NCBI RefSeq assembly: GCF_019175385.1
Contig: NC_083345.1
Coordinates: forward strand, 13,416,027-13,480,026
DNA length: 64,000 nt
Reading direction: 5' to 3'
From: Lycium barbarum
Taxonomy: Eukaryota > Streptophyta > Magnoliopsida > Solanales > Solanaceae
Both the position numbers and the translations under genes were made by a program. Positions 36,001-49,044 of the stretch are shown here, piece after piece (position 1 is the first letter of the stretch; each line of letters starts with the position of its first letter). The notes under the pieces were generated by a model, which had not been told where the DNA came from, did not search any database, and worked only from the letters and a program-made list of their open reading frames with translations.

Positions 36001-36982
36001 CCAACCTTAGATTTTAGGATACTTGAAATTAGATGGGGTAGTTGATTTAAAGGAGAAACTAATACCTAATTCCATCGGTTTCGTTCTCTTCTTTTTATTT
36101 TTAAAATTGTTTATAGTACCTATAATATTTACTTTTATTAGAACAATTGATTTTCAAGGGCGTGAACACATATTTTGAGTTAAGGGGATCATGTTTTATT
36201 CTTACTATTTTAGAAATTTTAAAACGTCACTGATACGCAAATATGAACTCAAGTATATATTATAAACAATTCTTCAAGTTTACTCCAATTGAGCATATTT
36301 TTTAGCTGAGCATAGTTAATAAAAATAATAAAAAGGAGAAAGAAAACTCACGCCCTTTTGCATCATAATCTAGATTTTTTTTTACATCGCCATATTCACA
36401 TAACATAATTTTTATCCAAAGCTCAAATTTGCTAAATCTTCTTTTAAAAGCTATTAGTTATATGCAATTCCTTATTTGAAATTCACGCAAGGTGTGCTGG
36501 AAATACTTTTATTAAAATAAAATGATATTAAGATGTATGATTTATAAAAAATGATTTTGGCCTTTTGAAGATAATTATTTCCTTATGCAAGTTTAGAAAC
36601 GCATTATATTGTTTATTTGCAAAGTTTCTCTATTTTAATTACATATATGCATTTTATGAGATATCTTTCTTAAAATTACTTATAAGATATTATTTATTAT
36701 ATTTTCCGATATTAACCCAAGTCTGACCGGTTAATCGTAGTTAGCGAATCTTAAAGGATGCCTAACTCCTTCCCTTTAGGATAACCGAGAACCCTTACCT
36801 AAAATCCCATTAATTAAGTAGACCATTAACGGAGGTTTAGTTTAGCTTTGCCTTAGTTAATAATTAGGTGTCCTAATTCACCATTAATTAATTAGGTGGC
36901 GACTCCTTAAAATGAATAATTTGGGAATCACCACTATGTTGTACTCCGATTTGACCCGTTTAAAATTGGGTATAACACCAAG

Positions 36983-38630
36983 CTCAAAAGACCGCTGCTA
37001 AATATGCCTATCATGCCATCTCTTTGTCTTCTCCTTATATAATTTGGCATTCTCGTAGGCTTGCAGTCGAAATTCATCAAGTTCATGCAACTGCAACATC
37101 CGCTTCTTTCCCGCAAGCTCCATGTCAAGGTTAAGCTTTTTGATTGCCCAATATGCCTTATGCTCCAATTCAACGGGCAAGTGACAGGCCTTCCCATAAA
37201 TCATCCTGTAGGGAGAAGTCCCAATAGGCGTCTTATATGCTGTTCGATAGGCCCACAGTGCATCATCGAGTTTCACAGCATAATATTTCCGTTGTGCATT
37301 AACAGTCTTCTCAAGAATCTGCTTTATTTCTCGATTCGATACTTCCACCTGTCCACTGGTCTGCGGGTGGTAAGCAGTCGCCACCTTATGTCTCACCCCA
37401 TATTTGTTCAAGAGATTCCTCATTAAATGATTGCAAAAGTGTGCTCCTCCATCGCTAATCATCGCCCGTGGGGTCCCAAACCCTGTGAATATGTTCTTTT
37501 TCACAAAGCTCACCACCACCTTTGCATCATTAATAGGTAAGGCTATTGCCTCCACCCACTTAGATACATAATCAATAGCCACGAGAATGTGTTTATTCCC
37601 ATAAGATGGAGAAAACGGTCCCATAAAATCAATACCCCATACGTTAGATATCTCTACCTCCATAATATTGGTCAAAGGCATCTCATGCCTCTTAGAGATT
37701 GTTCCAGTTCGCTGACATCTGTCACATCCCCTAACAAACGCATGCGCATCTTTAAATAATATGGGCCAATAAAAACCAGATTGCAACACTTTTGCGGCAG
37801 TACGATCTCCACTGTGATATCCCTCATATGGGGAGGAATGACAACTCTCCAACACTTGACTCACCTCTGTTTGTGGAATGCATCTTCTTACCAATTGATC
37901 AGGGCCTTTCTTGAACAAATACGGCTCATCCCATATGTAGAACCGCGAATCATGATAGAGCTTCCTTCTCTGCTGGGTAGTAGTTTCAGGTGGGTAGATT
38001 CCACTCACTATCAAGTTCACAATATCTGCATACCATGGTACTTCTGCCGCAGGAATAGCAAAAAGTTGCTCATCGGGAAAAGCTTCTCGAATTTGACCGT
38101 CTTCTGCCACATGATCATGATTCTCTAGTCTCAATAAATGGTCAGCCACTTGATTTTCTGTCCCCTTACGGTTTTTGATCTCCACATCAAACTCCTGCAA
38201 TAGGAGAATCCACCGAATAAGCCTGGGTTTCGCATCTTTCTTGCTAAGTAAGTATGGGAGTGCAGCATGATCCGTGTACACTATAACATGAGTTCCCACA
38301 AGATAAGATCGAAATTTATCAAACGCATACACTATAGCTAGTAATTCTTTTTCCGTAACTGTATAATTTATCTGAGCAACATCCAATGTCTTGCTGACAT
38401 AATAGATGGAGTGGAATATCTTATTCTTCCTTTGGCCTAAAACAGCTCCTACAGCAGAGTCGCTAGCATCACACATTAATTCAAATGGCAAGTTCCAACC
38501 AGAAGCAATCATTATTGGTGCGGTCACCAACCTCTGCTTTAACTTTTCAAAAGCCCGCACGCATGCATCACTGAATAAAAACTTAACTTCCTTTACATAG
38601 GGCTCGATATTTTTGAGAAGTCCTTAATGA
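36983..38630 (-). pseudogene. Athila RNase H and integrase core
   Basis: A long open frame (to 36998) encodes RNase H with [25 protein letters not shown] and YTDHAAL. The integrase HHCC zinc finger follows (GYHSGDRT ... CDRCQRTG). The catalytic core comes next, with Asp in GIDFMGPF, Asp in MISDGGAHF and Glu in [12 protein letters not shown], so all three DDE residues are kept. The frame stops just after WHDRHI because of a substitution, and then meets the 5.0-kb insertion. Upstream it is joined to RT by a frameshift near 38610. This is the best preserved part of the element. Confidence 0.9.
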
Positions 38631-39754
38631 ACCGTCTATGAAATCCTGCATGACTGAGAAAATTGCGCACCCCCTTAACAGAGGCTGGGGGTGGTAGTTT
38701 CTCAATAACATCCACTTTAGCACGATCAACCTCCAAGCCATTTTTTGACACCTTATATCCGAGAACAATGCCCTCTCGAACCATAAAGTGGCACTTCTCC
38801 CAGTTCAGCACGAAGTTGGTTTCTTCACATCTTGCCAGCACACGATCTAGATTCCGCAAACATGTTGCGAATGAATTACCAAAAATAGAGAAGTCATCCA
38901 TGAACACTTCTACAAAATCCTCCACCATCTCAGAGAATATAGCTATCATACACCGTTGAAATGTTGCTGGTGCATTACAGAGTCAAACGACATTCGCTTG
39001 AAAGCATATGTACCGTAGGGACAAATAAACGTTGTCTTCTCCAGATCTTCTGGTGCAATTGCTATTTGGTTATAGCTAGAGTATTCGTCAAGGAAGCAAT
39101 AGTACTCCTGGCCTGCTAATCTGTCAAGCATCTGATCGATAAATGGAATAAAATAGTGATCCTTTCTTGTAGCTTCATTCAGTTTCCTGTAATCCATGCT
39201 AATCCTCCACCCTGTTACAGTTCTAGTTAGGATAAGCTCGTTCTTGTCATTCTCTATCACTGTCATCCCACCTTTCTTTGGGGCACACTGAACGGTGTTC
39301 ACCCACTTGCTGTCAGAAATGGGGTAGATGATGCCTGAATCTAACCACTTGATCACCTCTTTCTTAACTACTTCTTTCATCGGTGGATTCAAACGTCTCT
39401 GGTGCTGTATACTCGGCTTGAAATCTTCCTCCATAAATATCTTATGCATGCAGAATGCTGGACTGATTCCCTGAATATATGAGATCTGCCAACCCAACAC
39501 TTTCTTTCTATTCTTCAGAACCTCCAGATAAATCGTTACTTCTTCATCAGGGAGTTCTGCTGCCAATATAACTGGTAGAGTTTCACCCTCGCCCAAAAAC
39601 GCATATTTAAGATGCATGGGTAAAGGCTTCAACTCTAATTTCGGGGGCTCCTCTATTGATAACTTGGGTGGTGGCCCAATTTTTCTGTCGAGCGGCTCGA
39701 AATCCCCCTCTCGAATGTAAATGCCTGCCAGGTCAAGAATCTTGTTATAGCCCG
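38594..39754 (-). pseudogene. Athila reverse transcriptase, frameshifted
   Basis: The N-terminal part has TGWRISMDYRKLNEATRKDH and LDRLAGQEYYCFLD. After a frameshift near 38955 the second part carries the catalytic FMDDFSIFG motif and LNWEKCHFMVREGIVLG. It ends in the typical PPPASVKGVRNFLSHAGFH connection. The residue before the active-site Ser-Tyr is altered (DEYSSYNQIA). The upstream end at 39754 is cut by the insertion 39760-43131. Confidence 0.88.
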
Positions 39755-40209
39755 TATCTTGTGTGTTTGGAAATTCCAAAGTCGTCGTGGAAAGTTAAGG
39801 GCGAGACCATTTTCAAAAATTATTTTAATGTACAAGTTGGTTATGGATATTATTTATGAATATTATTGTATGGAAATATTGAGAAAGGTTAAGGGTAAAA
39901 AGAGAAACTCACAAAATGGTAAAATGGTAATTTCACAAGTATTCAAGAAAATGGAAGAATTCCCTAGGAAATTAAAAAAAAAAAAAAGGAGCATGTGACC
40001 ATTTTATAAGTGAAGGGGGCCAAGTATAAATATGGATGGACTAAAGTGTAAAAGGGAAGACACTTGGTCTTCTTTGACCAAGTGAGAAAAGTCAAGCAAA
40101 GAAAAGTAAAAATCAAGAAAATGGAAGAAATTTCTAGAGAGGGATCATGTGGCTATATTCTTATTTTGAGGGGCCAAATTATAAATATGGAAAATTGGTG
40201 GAAGACATG

Positions 40210-40225
40210 TATATATATAAATATA
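40210..40225 (+). promoter_or_regulatory. TATA-like box in LTR family 2
   Basis: TATATATAAATATAAG, about 450 bp into the element on the plus strand. Confidence 0.4.
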
Positions 40226-41282
40226 AGAGTCATCTTTTAATGGAAGGAACTAGAAAGGAAGAAAGAAAGAAAAAGAAAGAAGAAGAGAGGGAGAGAGATT
40301 CGACCATGGTTGGCCATGGAAGGTTACCAAGAAAAAAAAATTTATATTCTTCTAGCCTTCCTACTAAATGGAAGGTCCTTTACAACACGGAAGAGTTGTT
40401 GGAGCAAGAAAATCGTTCACTTGAACAAATCCACAACCTTGACTAAGAGGAAGCTTGAGAGGAAAAGGTAAGAACTTAACCTTCTTTTATATGTTATGGG
40501 TGATTATGAGTGTGGTAGAATGAAGAAATCCATGAAATTCATGAAATATGAATATGTATGGTGTTTGGCCGAAAATGTGTTGCATGGTATAGAAAAGATG
40601 AATTGATTTTATTTTGGTAGTTTGATTGTGGTGTTGTGAAATCCATAATGTAAAATGAATGAAAAACCATGAATGTAATATGTTGGAATGGTAGCCGTAT
40701 GGAGTAGTGTTGGCCGTGTATATATGTTGTATTGAAGAGAAGATTGAGTTAATTCTATGTAGTATGTTGCTTGTTGTTGTAATGTATAGAAACCATGGAA
40801 AATTTCATGAAAATATGAAAGTAGTTGTTGTAGCCGAATGGGGTATGCTTTGGCAAGTTGTGGTGCCTTAACTCTAATTGATATTTTAGTGTTGTTGTTA
40901 TGGATTCTATGATGAAAAATGAGAATTTAATGATTGAAAATGAAGTTGGAGTCGGTTGTAAGTTGTTAGAGGAGATAATGTGATTTTCATATAGTTCTTG
41001 TGTTATTGTGGTTAATGTTGTCAATGTGCGGAATGTTGATGTAGTTTATGAATTTGGAAGGTGTTGGACGAAATAGTATGTTGATTAAAGTGCTTTGAAA
41101 GTCATATGAATTGAATTGAATTGAATCGAGTTGAATTGAATTGAATAGAATTGAATGTTGAAGTGTTGCTAAAATGATTGCTAGTATTGTTGTTGGTTTG
41201 GCCGGGTCAAATTCCCGGATTGTTGTTGATTGAAATTAGTCATATTAGATTTTTGGGGATGGTGTATTTACAGGGGAAGTGC

Positions 41283-41300
41283 TGCCGAAATTTCGGCAGA
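41283..41300. other. Perfect 18-bp palindrome in LTR family 2
   Basis: CTGCCGAAATTTCGGCAG reads the same on both strands. Confidence 0.8.
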
Positions 41301-42379
41301 CAAAGTGTTTCTTTGAGAATCAACTTTCAAATGCTTTAACCAAGGTTTGGTAAATGTGACCTAATTGTAGATTTTGGCGAATTTGGAACGTGAATTTGGA
41401 GAAGCGTAAGGAGCGGAAAAAGGTATGTAAGGCTTCACCCTTTCTTCTTTGGCATGTCTTAGACATAATAGGTCGAATATGAGCCTCGGGGACAACTCTA
41501 TTCTTCGGAATCCGCGCCTAAAGTTTTCTCTTTTTCAATCAGTAGAATTGAACTAAAAAGTGTGCAAAATGTTGGAAGAATTTCCTAAACCTCTAGAACT
41601 CGCATAAATAGGACCCGACTACCCTAAAACCCTCACAAGTAACGCCATGACATGTAACATATGTAAATTTGGTACGCCGCCTCATTTGACCCGAGGTGGG
41701 CCCATGGTCCCCGGATTTTCCTTATTGTTCCGTTTGATTTATTTTGAAGCTGAATCCAAAAGAAACCTTCGATCCTTATTCCATTACCAAATGACAAGTA
41801 CTGTACCTATCCCAACGAGAATACTTCCATGACGATAATGATAACGATAATGTCAGAAAAGAGAATATGCCTATGATAAGTACGACAAGAATGATTCCAC
41901 GACTAAGGGCCTTGAGCTAAAAATCCAATGTGAATATGAAAGTGTTATACTAGTTCTTGAACCTTAATTTTATTCCGTAGCTATGACACTAGTTTCTAAA
42001 AGACTTCAAAGAATATGAATTGACGGATATAATGCCCATGATTTCATTCTATGCTCTCTCTTAAGGCTATTTTCCGTTGGTAGTCTCGCCTTAAAATACT
42101 CGTTCCTTCAAGGTGAGACAAAGTGACCATGAGTATTCCATAACGTAATCGGAGGTCACCGACCTTAAGTCACTCCGATGGACACATGACTTCTTTGGGC
42201 TCTCATGCATGCCAGTTGTATGACATATGTATATGAACGTGAATATGTATATGTATATGTACATGGGGAAAAGGGGGAAGGGCCACTGTTATATCACTAC
42301 CTGATTCAGCTGGATTTCGTCCCGAACGCGGGATGCCCGGACAAGGGATATGGGAGAGCCGGATACGGCGTCTGTATTT

Positions 42380-42381
<2 letters not shown>

Positions 42382-42422
<41 letters not shown>
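42382..42422. repeat. (AT)n microsatellite between two diverged repeats
   Basis: About 20 AT dinucleotides. On both sides lies a related segment, GGGAGAGCCG followed by CGGCGTCTGT, so the microsatellite separates a short imperfect tandem duplication. Confidence 0.9.
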
Positions 42423-42425
<3 letters not shown>

Positions 42426-43136
42426 GACACTGTTGGGGAGGGGGTGGGAGAGCCGATGTACTCGGCGTCTGTGAATTTAAATGAAGGACACCGTTTTATG
42501 AAATGTTCTGTTTTTCTGTATATGTAAATAAGAAACACCGTTTCCCTAGAAAAAGAAACTAAGCATGCATGACATCTGCTGAAAGGCATTCCTATGTACA
42601 GGTTACATTTGTTCCAAGATAAGCTCCATATGTCTATTCCGTTATTATTCATACTGTATATTCCTTTATTATGTCACTATTCATGCCTTACATACTCAGT
42701 ACATTACTCGTACTGACCCCTCTTCTTCGGGGGCTGCGTTCATGCCGCGCAGGTACACCAGTTGAGCCACAGTTATCATAGAAGCTGTTCCAGCGGAGTT
42801 GGCGGGCTCCACTTGTTCTGGAGTGCTGCCGAGTCAGAGTATATGAGCTATGGTGTTTGTTCAATGTTAGAGACTTTGCAGACAGAGTCATGAGTATAGA
42901 GTGTCAGCTTGGTAGACGGCTTCACCCGTCACAATGTTATTACGTTTCATGTCGCGGGTCCCATATGATGATAGACATTACTTATGAAAAAAAAAATATT
43001 GGAGGGCTTACCATGTATTTATTTCTTAATTGATACAAGAGTTTATCTATGTAATAAGAGTCAGCGGGTTCGCTCGGCTCCAGATATGGGGTCGGGTGCC
43101 CATCACACCCTAGTAAAGTCGGGGTGTGACAAATCT

Positions 43137-43599
43137 GCATCATCTCAACAGCTTCTGTATCTCCAAAAATATCTTCACCTACTAGCGCTCTCTCCAATGG
43201 GTCATGAGAAGTGATGAAGGGTCTCCTAGTATCGTCATTCATCACAGTGATAGCAGAAAGCTCCTCATAGAATGCGGGCAACTTGAGGGCTTTGTACACA
43301 TTAAATACTTCAACTTTATCGTGTACCCTCATAGTTAGTTGCCCTCCTGCTACATCGATCAATGCTCTTCCTGTGGAAAAAATGGACGCCCCAAAATAAA
43401 AGGGACTTCCGGATCTGGCTTGAAATCCAAGATGACAAAATCTGCCTGAAATATGAGAGGCCCAACTTGCACAAGGACATTTTTAATAATACCCTCAGGC
43501 CTGACTAAAGATCTATCTGCCAGCTACAGAATAATAGTAGTAGGTCTCGGGTTTCCCAACCTCAGTTTTCTGAGCATAGACGACGGCATCAAGTTGATA
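43137..43599 (-). pseudogene. Athila protease, C-terminal part
   Basis: Begins SINLMP, continues to [26 protein letters not shown] (two-part motif typical of gypsy proteases), then a frameshift into [23 protein letters not shown]. It contains an in-frame stop after PTTIIL and a frameshift near 43370. The catalytic part is on the other side of the 3.6-kb insertion. Confidence 0.8.
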
Positions 43600-43604
43600 C
43601 TCAC

Positions 43605-46600
43605 TGTTGACACCCAATTTTGTCCCTCCTTTATTTCATTTATTTCTTGGAGCTTCTAAATTTATTAATAAACTAAGTACTTTATTTTCATTACTATTTG
43701 TCATTTCTACTGCTATTAGTATCTTTACTTTCATTTTCGTTATTTTTACTATCATTACTTTATCATAATTTTTAATGGTCCGTCATAATTTTATTTTCAG
43801 ATTTTGTACTCGTTAAATTAATTATACTTTATTAAGTCTTTATCTTTTACGTATTAATCACTAATTATCATAGTATACATTGTACTAGTTATTAAATTAG
43901 AAGCCCAAGAATAATTAAAATAAAGGGGGGGAATGACCAATATTTTTAAGCCAAATAAATGGCCCAAACGACTGAGCTCAATCTGGGTGAAAACTAAATT
44001 ATATCAGCCCACATTTTAATCCTAAACTCATCAAGCCCACTACTTACTTCAGCCCACATCCCTTTATACTCGATCCAGCCCAACAACAATTGACTCGGCC
44101 CACTATAATCCCTAAATCTATTCTCCACAAAAAAGAAATCAGCAGCCACGCACTCCTCTTTCCTTTCTCTTTCCTTTCTCGTGGTCTTCCTCCATTTTTT
44201 AGCAAAGGTCAGTACCTCTTTCACCATCACAGACTGTGAAACCCCATTTTAGTGCAAATGCTCTCTTCTTTCATCTTCACGAGCTAGTCAACACAAATGG
44301 CCAAAATACTTTCCAAATTTTCTGAGAAAATCAAAGATTCGACTGTGGGATTCAAACGGCTCTTTTAGCTTTTTGTTTGGAGCCAAAAACCGAATTCAAA
44401 AACCAAAAACCTAGTTCTTCATCTACTATAAAAAGGGCTTTAAGTCCTCAGCCGAAACAAAAAGGGACGGAACACTTTACCCTATTCGACATTGCCACCT
44501 TCTACTACCACTTGAAGTTTTAGCCTTGTTCTAATTCGAGTCTGTTTCGGAGTTCTTTTTAGCAACGAGAATTCTCTGAAAATACCAAGAAAAATCTTGA
44601 GTTTTCTTTTTTTTTTTTTTAATTTGGTTTTGAACTTTAAAAAATCAGAAAGAAACACTTGTTGTTGAAATATAAGAATTGCGACGAAAGATTAAATTCT
44701 TGACGATTCATTAATTTTCATCGTTGTTCGGTAAAAGCATTTCAATTACGACAGAAGCACTTTATCGAGTGTCAAATCTGTCAATACGAGAGTAGATTCA
44801 AGGCTTTGACGTCCCACTTCACTGCACCACCAATAGGTAAAATCTAATGCTATTTTGATTTATCGTTTTGTTAAAATCATGCTAGCCTAGAACATTCATG
44901 TTTTGATGTCTCGTTGTTACCATTCCACTCAAATCCGTGCTTGTTGTTATTGTTTAGATTGGTTTAGATACTAACGCATTTTGTATGCTTGCCATTGTTG
45001 TTTGATCTTGTTCTAGCATCTGTTCGTGTATTTATTAATGTGTTAGATTAAATTCCAAGTATGAAGTTATACGATTATCATTCTTGTTTAGTCTAATTAG
45101 TTTAGCATGTATTTATGTATTTGTTTGGTTTCGATTAGTCAGTAGATGTCAAGCACATTATTTACGCTTAGGACTAGTCAATGGGATCTGTCTAAGTCTA
45201 ATCGCTAGGATAATCCGTAAGCATGTATACTTGCGCTTCTCGGGATTATTTTGGTTTGTATGTATGGATCTTTAAATCAGTTAACTAGTAATCATGTGTG
45301 GGTATGACTTTATAGGGGCGAACCAAGTATGCAACTAATTATTTTCTTTCCTTTCTTAAGATGGATCCTCTGTTAGTTGAAGCTGTCCCGTTAAGGACAT
45401 AATGTGTTGTAAAACATATGTTGTTAAGTGGATGATTTAAGCTGGAAAAGAGTATTTCTGCCTTACTTATGATTAGCATAGGTAACTGGTTGCACTAATA
45501 TGCCTAAAGGAAAATGTCACAGCCTTGTTTATGTGATCGAATGATGACTGTTTCATGCCCAGAATTGTTTATGGTTATTAGCTGGAATACTGCCTGTTTG
45601 CTTCTTGTTTATACCCTATTCTGCCTAACTGCCAGATGGATCTAACATGAATAAGGAATTATGTAGAAAGATCATCAGTTCCTTTATTTCTAAACCGTCC
45701 CATAAAATGTAGTAGTGAAAACAAAGAGTCAAATCTGTAACGTATCTCGTGTTTCTGCCCATCCAGTTTTCGCATCCTTACCTTGCGAGTGTGTTGTTGT
45801 TTGGTTATGTTCGTTTGAGGAATATTGAAATTGTTGTTGTGTCGGTTGTCAATCATAAAGACTTTCATATTATGGAATCATGCCACTGCTCTAATCCTAC
45901 TTTTCTTTTCTCTTCTTTTGCATGATACACCAGAGTCGAGGAGTCTTACTTTAAGACTCAATATCACCCTGCAAAGGCTCGAGATGTACCTCTACATCCT
46001 CCTCTATATCTTTCGTTTTTCCTCGAAACTCATCCGAACAAAATTGAAGATCCGAGGAAGGAAACGATAGACATTTGGCTATGTTCTCCCTTTAGTTGCA
46101 TATCCATGATATTATACTTACTAACCCTTTAGTTGCCACCATGGATACTTGCTTGTTTTTTTTATTTATGTGGTTGGTTTGAAGTTTGAAACCTTTTGAA
46201 GTTAAGATCTTTGACCTAGTCAACTAGAAAATATCTAACTATTAATTAAGTTGTTTGTCACATAGGATCATCACTCATAGTCTACAAGTTATTTACATAT
46301 TCTATCACGTGGAACACAATATCAAATAAGGGATTTTAAAGCTATGTCTAACTTGGATAGGAATGGTTAATCCTAAAATGATCTTATGTTAAAAGCATCA
46401 CTTCTATTAGCCCAGGTTTATCAAATACACACTGTTTTCGTACGACAAAGGGGTCGTAAGCTTGAAAGTATGAAACTTCCTTCAAGTCTAAATGCATTCT
46501 AATATTTTTGTTTAAAACCTGCCTTTCTTCAAGTTTTGATATAAATTGGATTTAACCATACCCTCCAAATAGGTCATGTTGATTTAGAAATACTTTAAAA

Positions 46601-47205
46601 TAATGAAGATTTGTATCATTTTAAACATTAATGTCCCTTCGGGTTTTTGGTGAAACCATCACTTTTAATACCGTAAAACCATAAATTTACTAATATTAAT
46701 CTTATAATGATTCTTTCTAAATGGGTAGTTGGTATAATTTATTTTCCTCAAACATATTTATACAACGTTGTACAGTCCTGCATTTTCTTCAGTTTGTTTA
46801 TAACTGAAATTCTTTTATGCAAATTATTATTTTTCTCCTACAAGTCCTATTTTAAACAGTATTCTTACATGTCTATTTATAACTCTAGCAATACTTACAA
46901 AGCTATTTTCTTTTCGATAATATTATGTTTACATTTATCCTAATTAACTTTAAGTCCGGTAGGTTAACCATTGTTAATGGATCTTAAAGGGTGCCTAATA
47001 CCTTCCCTTTAAGTTAGTTGAACCCTTACCTATATTTTTGGTTTCGTAGACTTAAAACGGAGTAAACTTTAAAGATAACTTTAATTAACCTTAGGTGCCC
47101 TAATTCACCGTAAATAATTAGGTGGCGACTCCCCAACTTTAAATAACCCCGGAATTACCGGAATGTTATAAACTATTTTGACTTCGGTTAAAATAGGGTA
47201 TAACA
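43605..47205 (+). mobile_element. 3.6-kb non-coding TG...CA element inserted in protease (probable solo LTR, family 1)
   Basis: Starts TGTTGACACCCAATTTTGTC and ends AAATAGGGTATAACA, like the 5.0-kb element. Flanks are CTCAC (43600-43604) and CTCGC (47206-47210). Shared inner landmarks are a TATA-like box (44427-44434), a CACTTCACTGCACC-type segment near 44815 (compare 33294) and AGGTGGCGACTCC near 47121 (compare 36894). It is about 1.4 kb shorter than the other copy, mainly in the middle. No coding frame. Confidence 0.74.
44427..44434 (+). promoter_or_regulatory. TATA-like box of LTR family 1 (3.6-kb copy)
   Basis: TATAAAAA followed by GGGCTTTAAG, 0.82 kb into the element on the plus strand. 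Confidence 0.5.
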
Positions 47206-47210
47206 CTCGC

Positions 47211-49044
47211 CCCCAGATCACATAGTGCACGTGCAATGACCTACTTTCCAATCGTGATTTCGATAATAAAACTGCTTGGATCCTTCAACTTTGTAGGCAA
47301 TTTGTTTTGAATTCGGGAAGTGCACTCCTCAGTAAGTGCAACTGTAGCATACTCTGTGAAACGACTCTTGTTTTCCACGATGTCCTTGATGTACTTGGCA
47401 TACTTCGGGATCCGTTGCAACATGTCTACTAAAGGAACATTCACATGTACCTGCTTCAGTAAATCAAGAAACTTTTTGTATGTGGCCTCTTCCTTTTGTT
47501 TTGCCAACCTTTGAGGGAACGGAGGTGGTGGTTTGGCAACCACTGGTTGTGGCTGCTTTACCACCGGTTTCTTCACCACTCTCTCTATCTCTGTAACCTC
47601 ATCTTCAGTAGCTGCTTCTGCCGGAATCACTTTCTTCGGCACCAATTCCTCTAGTTGCCACCCGTTTCTGATAGATACTGCTGCACATGGTTTCGGATTT
47701 GGATCGGCGTCACTTGGAAGCCCCCTGGTTTTCTGCTGTTCTGAGCACCAGCTATCTGAACCATTTGTCTTTCTAAGTTTTGCTGGTCTACCATCAACTT
47801 TTGCTGGTCTACCATCATCTTTTGCATATCACCCATAATCTTTTTCATCATCTCTTCCATGCTATTTGCCGGAGCTTGCGTAGCGGGTGCTGGAGCCTGA
47901 GGTGCTTGTGGTGACTGATAATTCTGTTTCTGATTACTCTGGTTACCTCCCCAACCGAAGTTTGGATGATTTCTCCAGTTGGAGTTGTACGTATTACCAT
48001 ACTAGTTATTACTACCTTGCCCTCTTCCTGCATTACCCACAAAGTATATGGATGTTGGATTCACGAGACACATATCGCTCGTGTGACCTTCTCCGCAGAC
48101 TTCACAAAAAATATTGGCTTACTGTACTGCTTGCACCTGTGGCTGAGCTTGCGCCGCAGTTAACTTCTTAATTTCAGTGTGCATGGCCTCAATCTGTGCC
48201 GATAGTGCCGTAAAATTATCCACTTCAAAAACACCAGGTGCCTTCTTAGCTGAAATGCTGGTTGTGTCATCTTGCCAGTCTGGAGTGCTCCGAGTAAACC
48301 TGTTCAATAATGTGAATAATTCTTCATAGCTTAGATCGAGGGTCTGCCCTCCTGCAGCAATGTCTAGTGATGACTTATGTTGGGCATCCAAACTCTCAAT
48401 AAATGTATGTGCCAGAACTTCATTCGTCTGATGGTGGTGAGGACAATCTCTGAGAAGACCCTTAAACCTCTCCCACGCTTGATACAAATTTTCTCCATTT
48501 TTCTGCCTGAATGACATGATCTCCCTTCGAAGGGGAGGTGTCTTTGTTGGTGGAAAGAACTTTGTCAAGAATTTTGTCGCCAAGTCATCCTACGTAGTGA
48601 TAGAATTGGCGGGCTCTGCTAATAACCAGTTACTTGCATTCCCCAATAGAGAGAAGGGGAACAGTGTCAGCCACACATATTCTTTTGTGACCCTTCCAGT
48701 AGCAAAGGTATCGACAATCTGCAGAAAAGTATGGATGTGACGCTGAGGATCCTCGTGTGACATTCCCGTGAATTGTCCACTAGAGTAAAGTAGTTGAATC
48801 ACAGGATGCTTCAGCTCAAGTGCCCTTCGATGGTGGGCTTGACAATGCTTGAAGTGACATCTGCCACACGAGGCACTGCAACCTCTCTCACTTTCGTTGG
48901 TGGATTATTTGCCATGACCACAGGTAATTCAACTAGAGCCTGTGGATTCTGTAATAAGTTCAAATCTCTCCTGCGCCGGTTGAAAGTACGTTCAGGTTCA
49001 GGATAGAATTGCTCAAGATTGTTTTGACTCGCAGTCCTTCGCAT
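47211..49044 (-). pseudogene. Athila gag with CCHC zinc knuckle and start of protease
   Basis: The capsid part starts MRRTASQNNLEQFYPE at 49044. After a frameshift near 48806 it continues with the usual gypsy gag core (DPQRHIHTFLQIVDTF, FFPPTKTPPLRREIMSF, ENLYQAWERFKGLLRDCPHH). A CCHC knuckle, CEVCGEGHTSDMC, lies at about 48060-48100. A Pro/Ala and Gln-rich linker follows, then KQKEEATYKKFLDLLKQVHV, and finally the protease active site CDLGAS at the insertion edge. In-frame stops occur after SITT, after VQAVQ, after GSNN and at 47241, with a further frameshift near 47650. It cannot make a full product. Confidence 0.87.

Larger units (their letters stand above)
31974..36977 (+). mobile_element. 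5.0-kb non-coding TG...CA element inserted in integrase (probable solo LTR, family 1)
   Basis: Starts TGTTGACACCCAATTTTG and ends AAAATTGGGTATAACA. It is flanked by CCAGG (31969-31973) and CCAAG (36978-36982), a 5-bp target duplication with one mismatch. No long reading frame. A TATA-like box (TATAAATA, 33088-33095) follows a CT-rich stretch, so the promoter points along the plus strand. The same family is at 43605-47205. Giant LTRs of this size occur in Ogre/Tat-type retrotransposons, so a solo LTR of such an element is my inference; the internal region is absent. Confidence 0.72.
39760..43131 (+). mobile_element. 3.4-kb non-coding TG...CA element between protease and RT (probable solo LTR, family 2)
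   Basis: Starts TGTGTGTTTGGAAATTCC and ends AGTCGGGGTGTGACA. Flanks are TATCT (39755-39759) and AATCT (43132-43136), a 5-bp duplication with one mismatch. A TATA-like stretch (TATATATAAATATAAG, 40210-40225) and a possible donor site (AAAAGGTAAGAAC near 40467) fit an LTR promoter and leader on the plus strand. The GGGTGTGACA ending resembles long gypsy (Tekay/Del-type) LTRs. Short open frames such as 40147-40446 look like leader sequence and not genes. Confidence 0.72.

Noticed and set aside
40147..40446. 99-codon plus-strand frame in LTR family 2
   Set aside because: Composition (Lys/Glu/Arg run) and position next to a TATA-like box fit an untranslated leader better than a gene.
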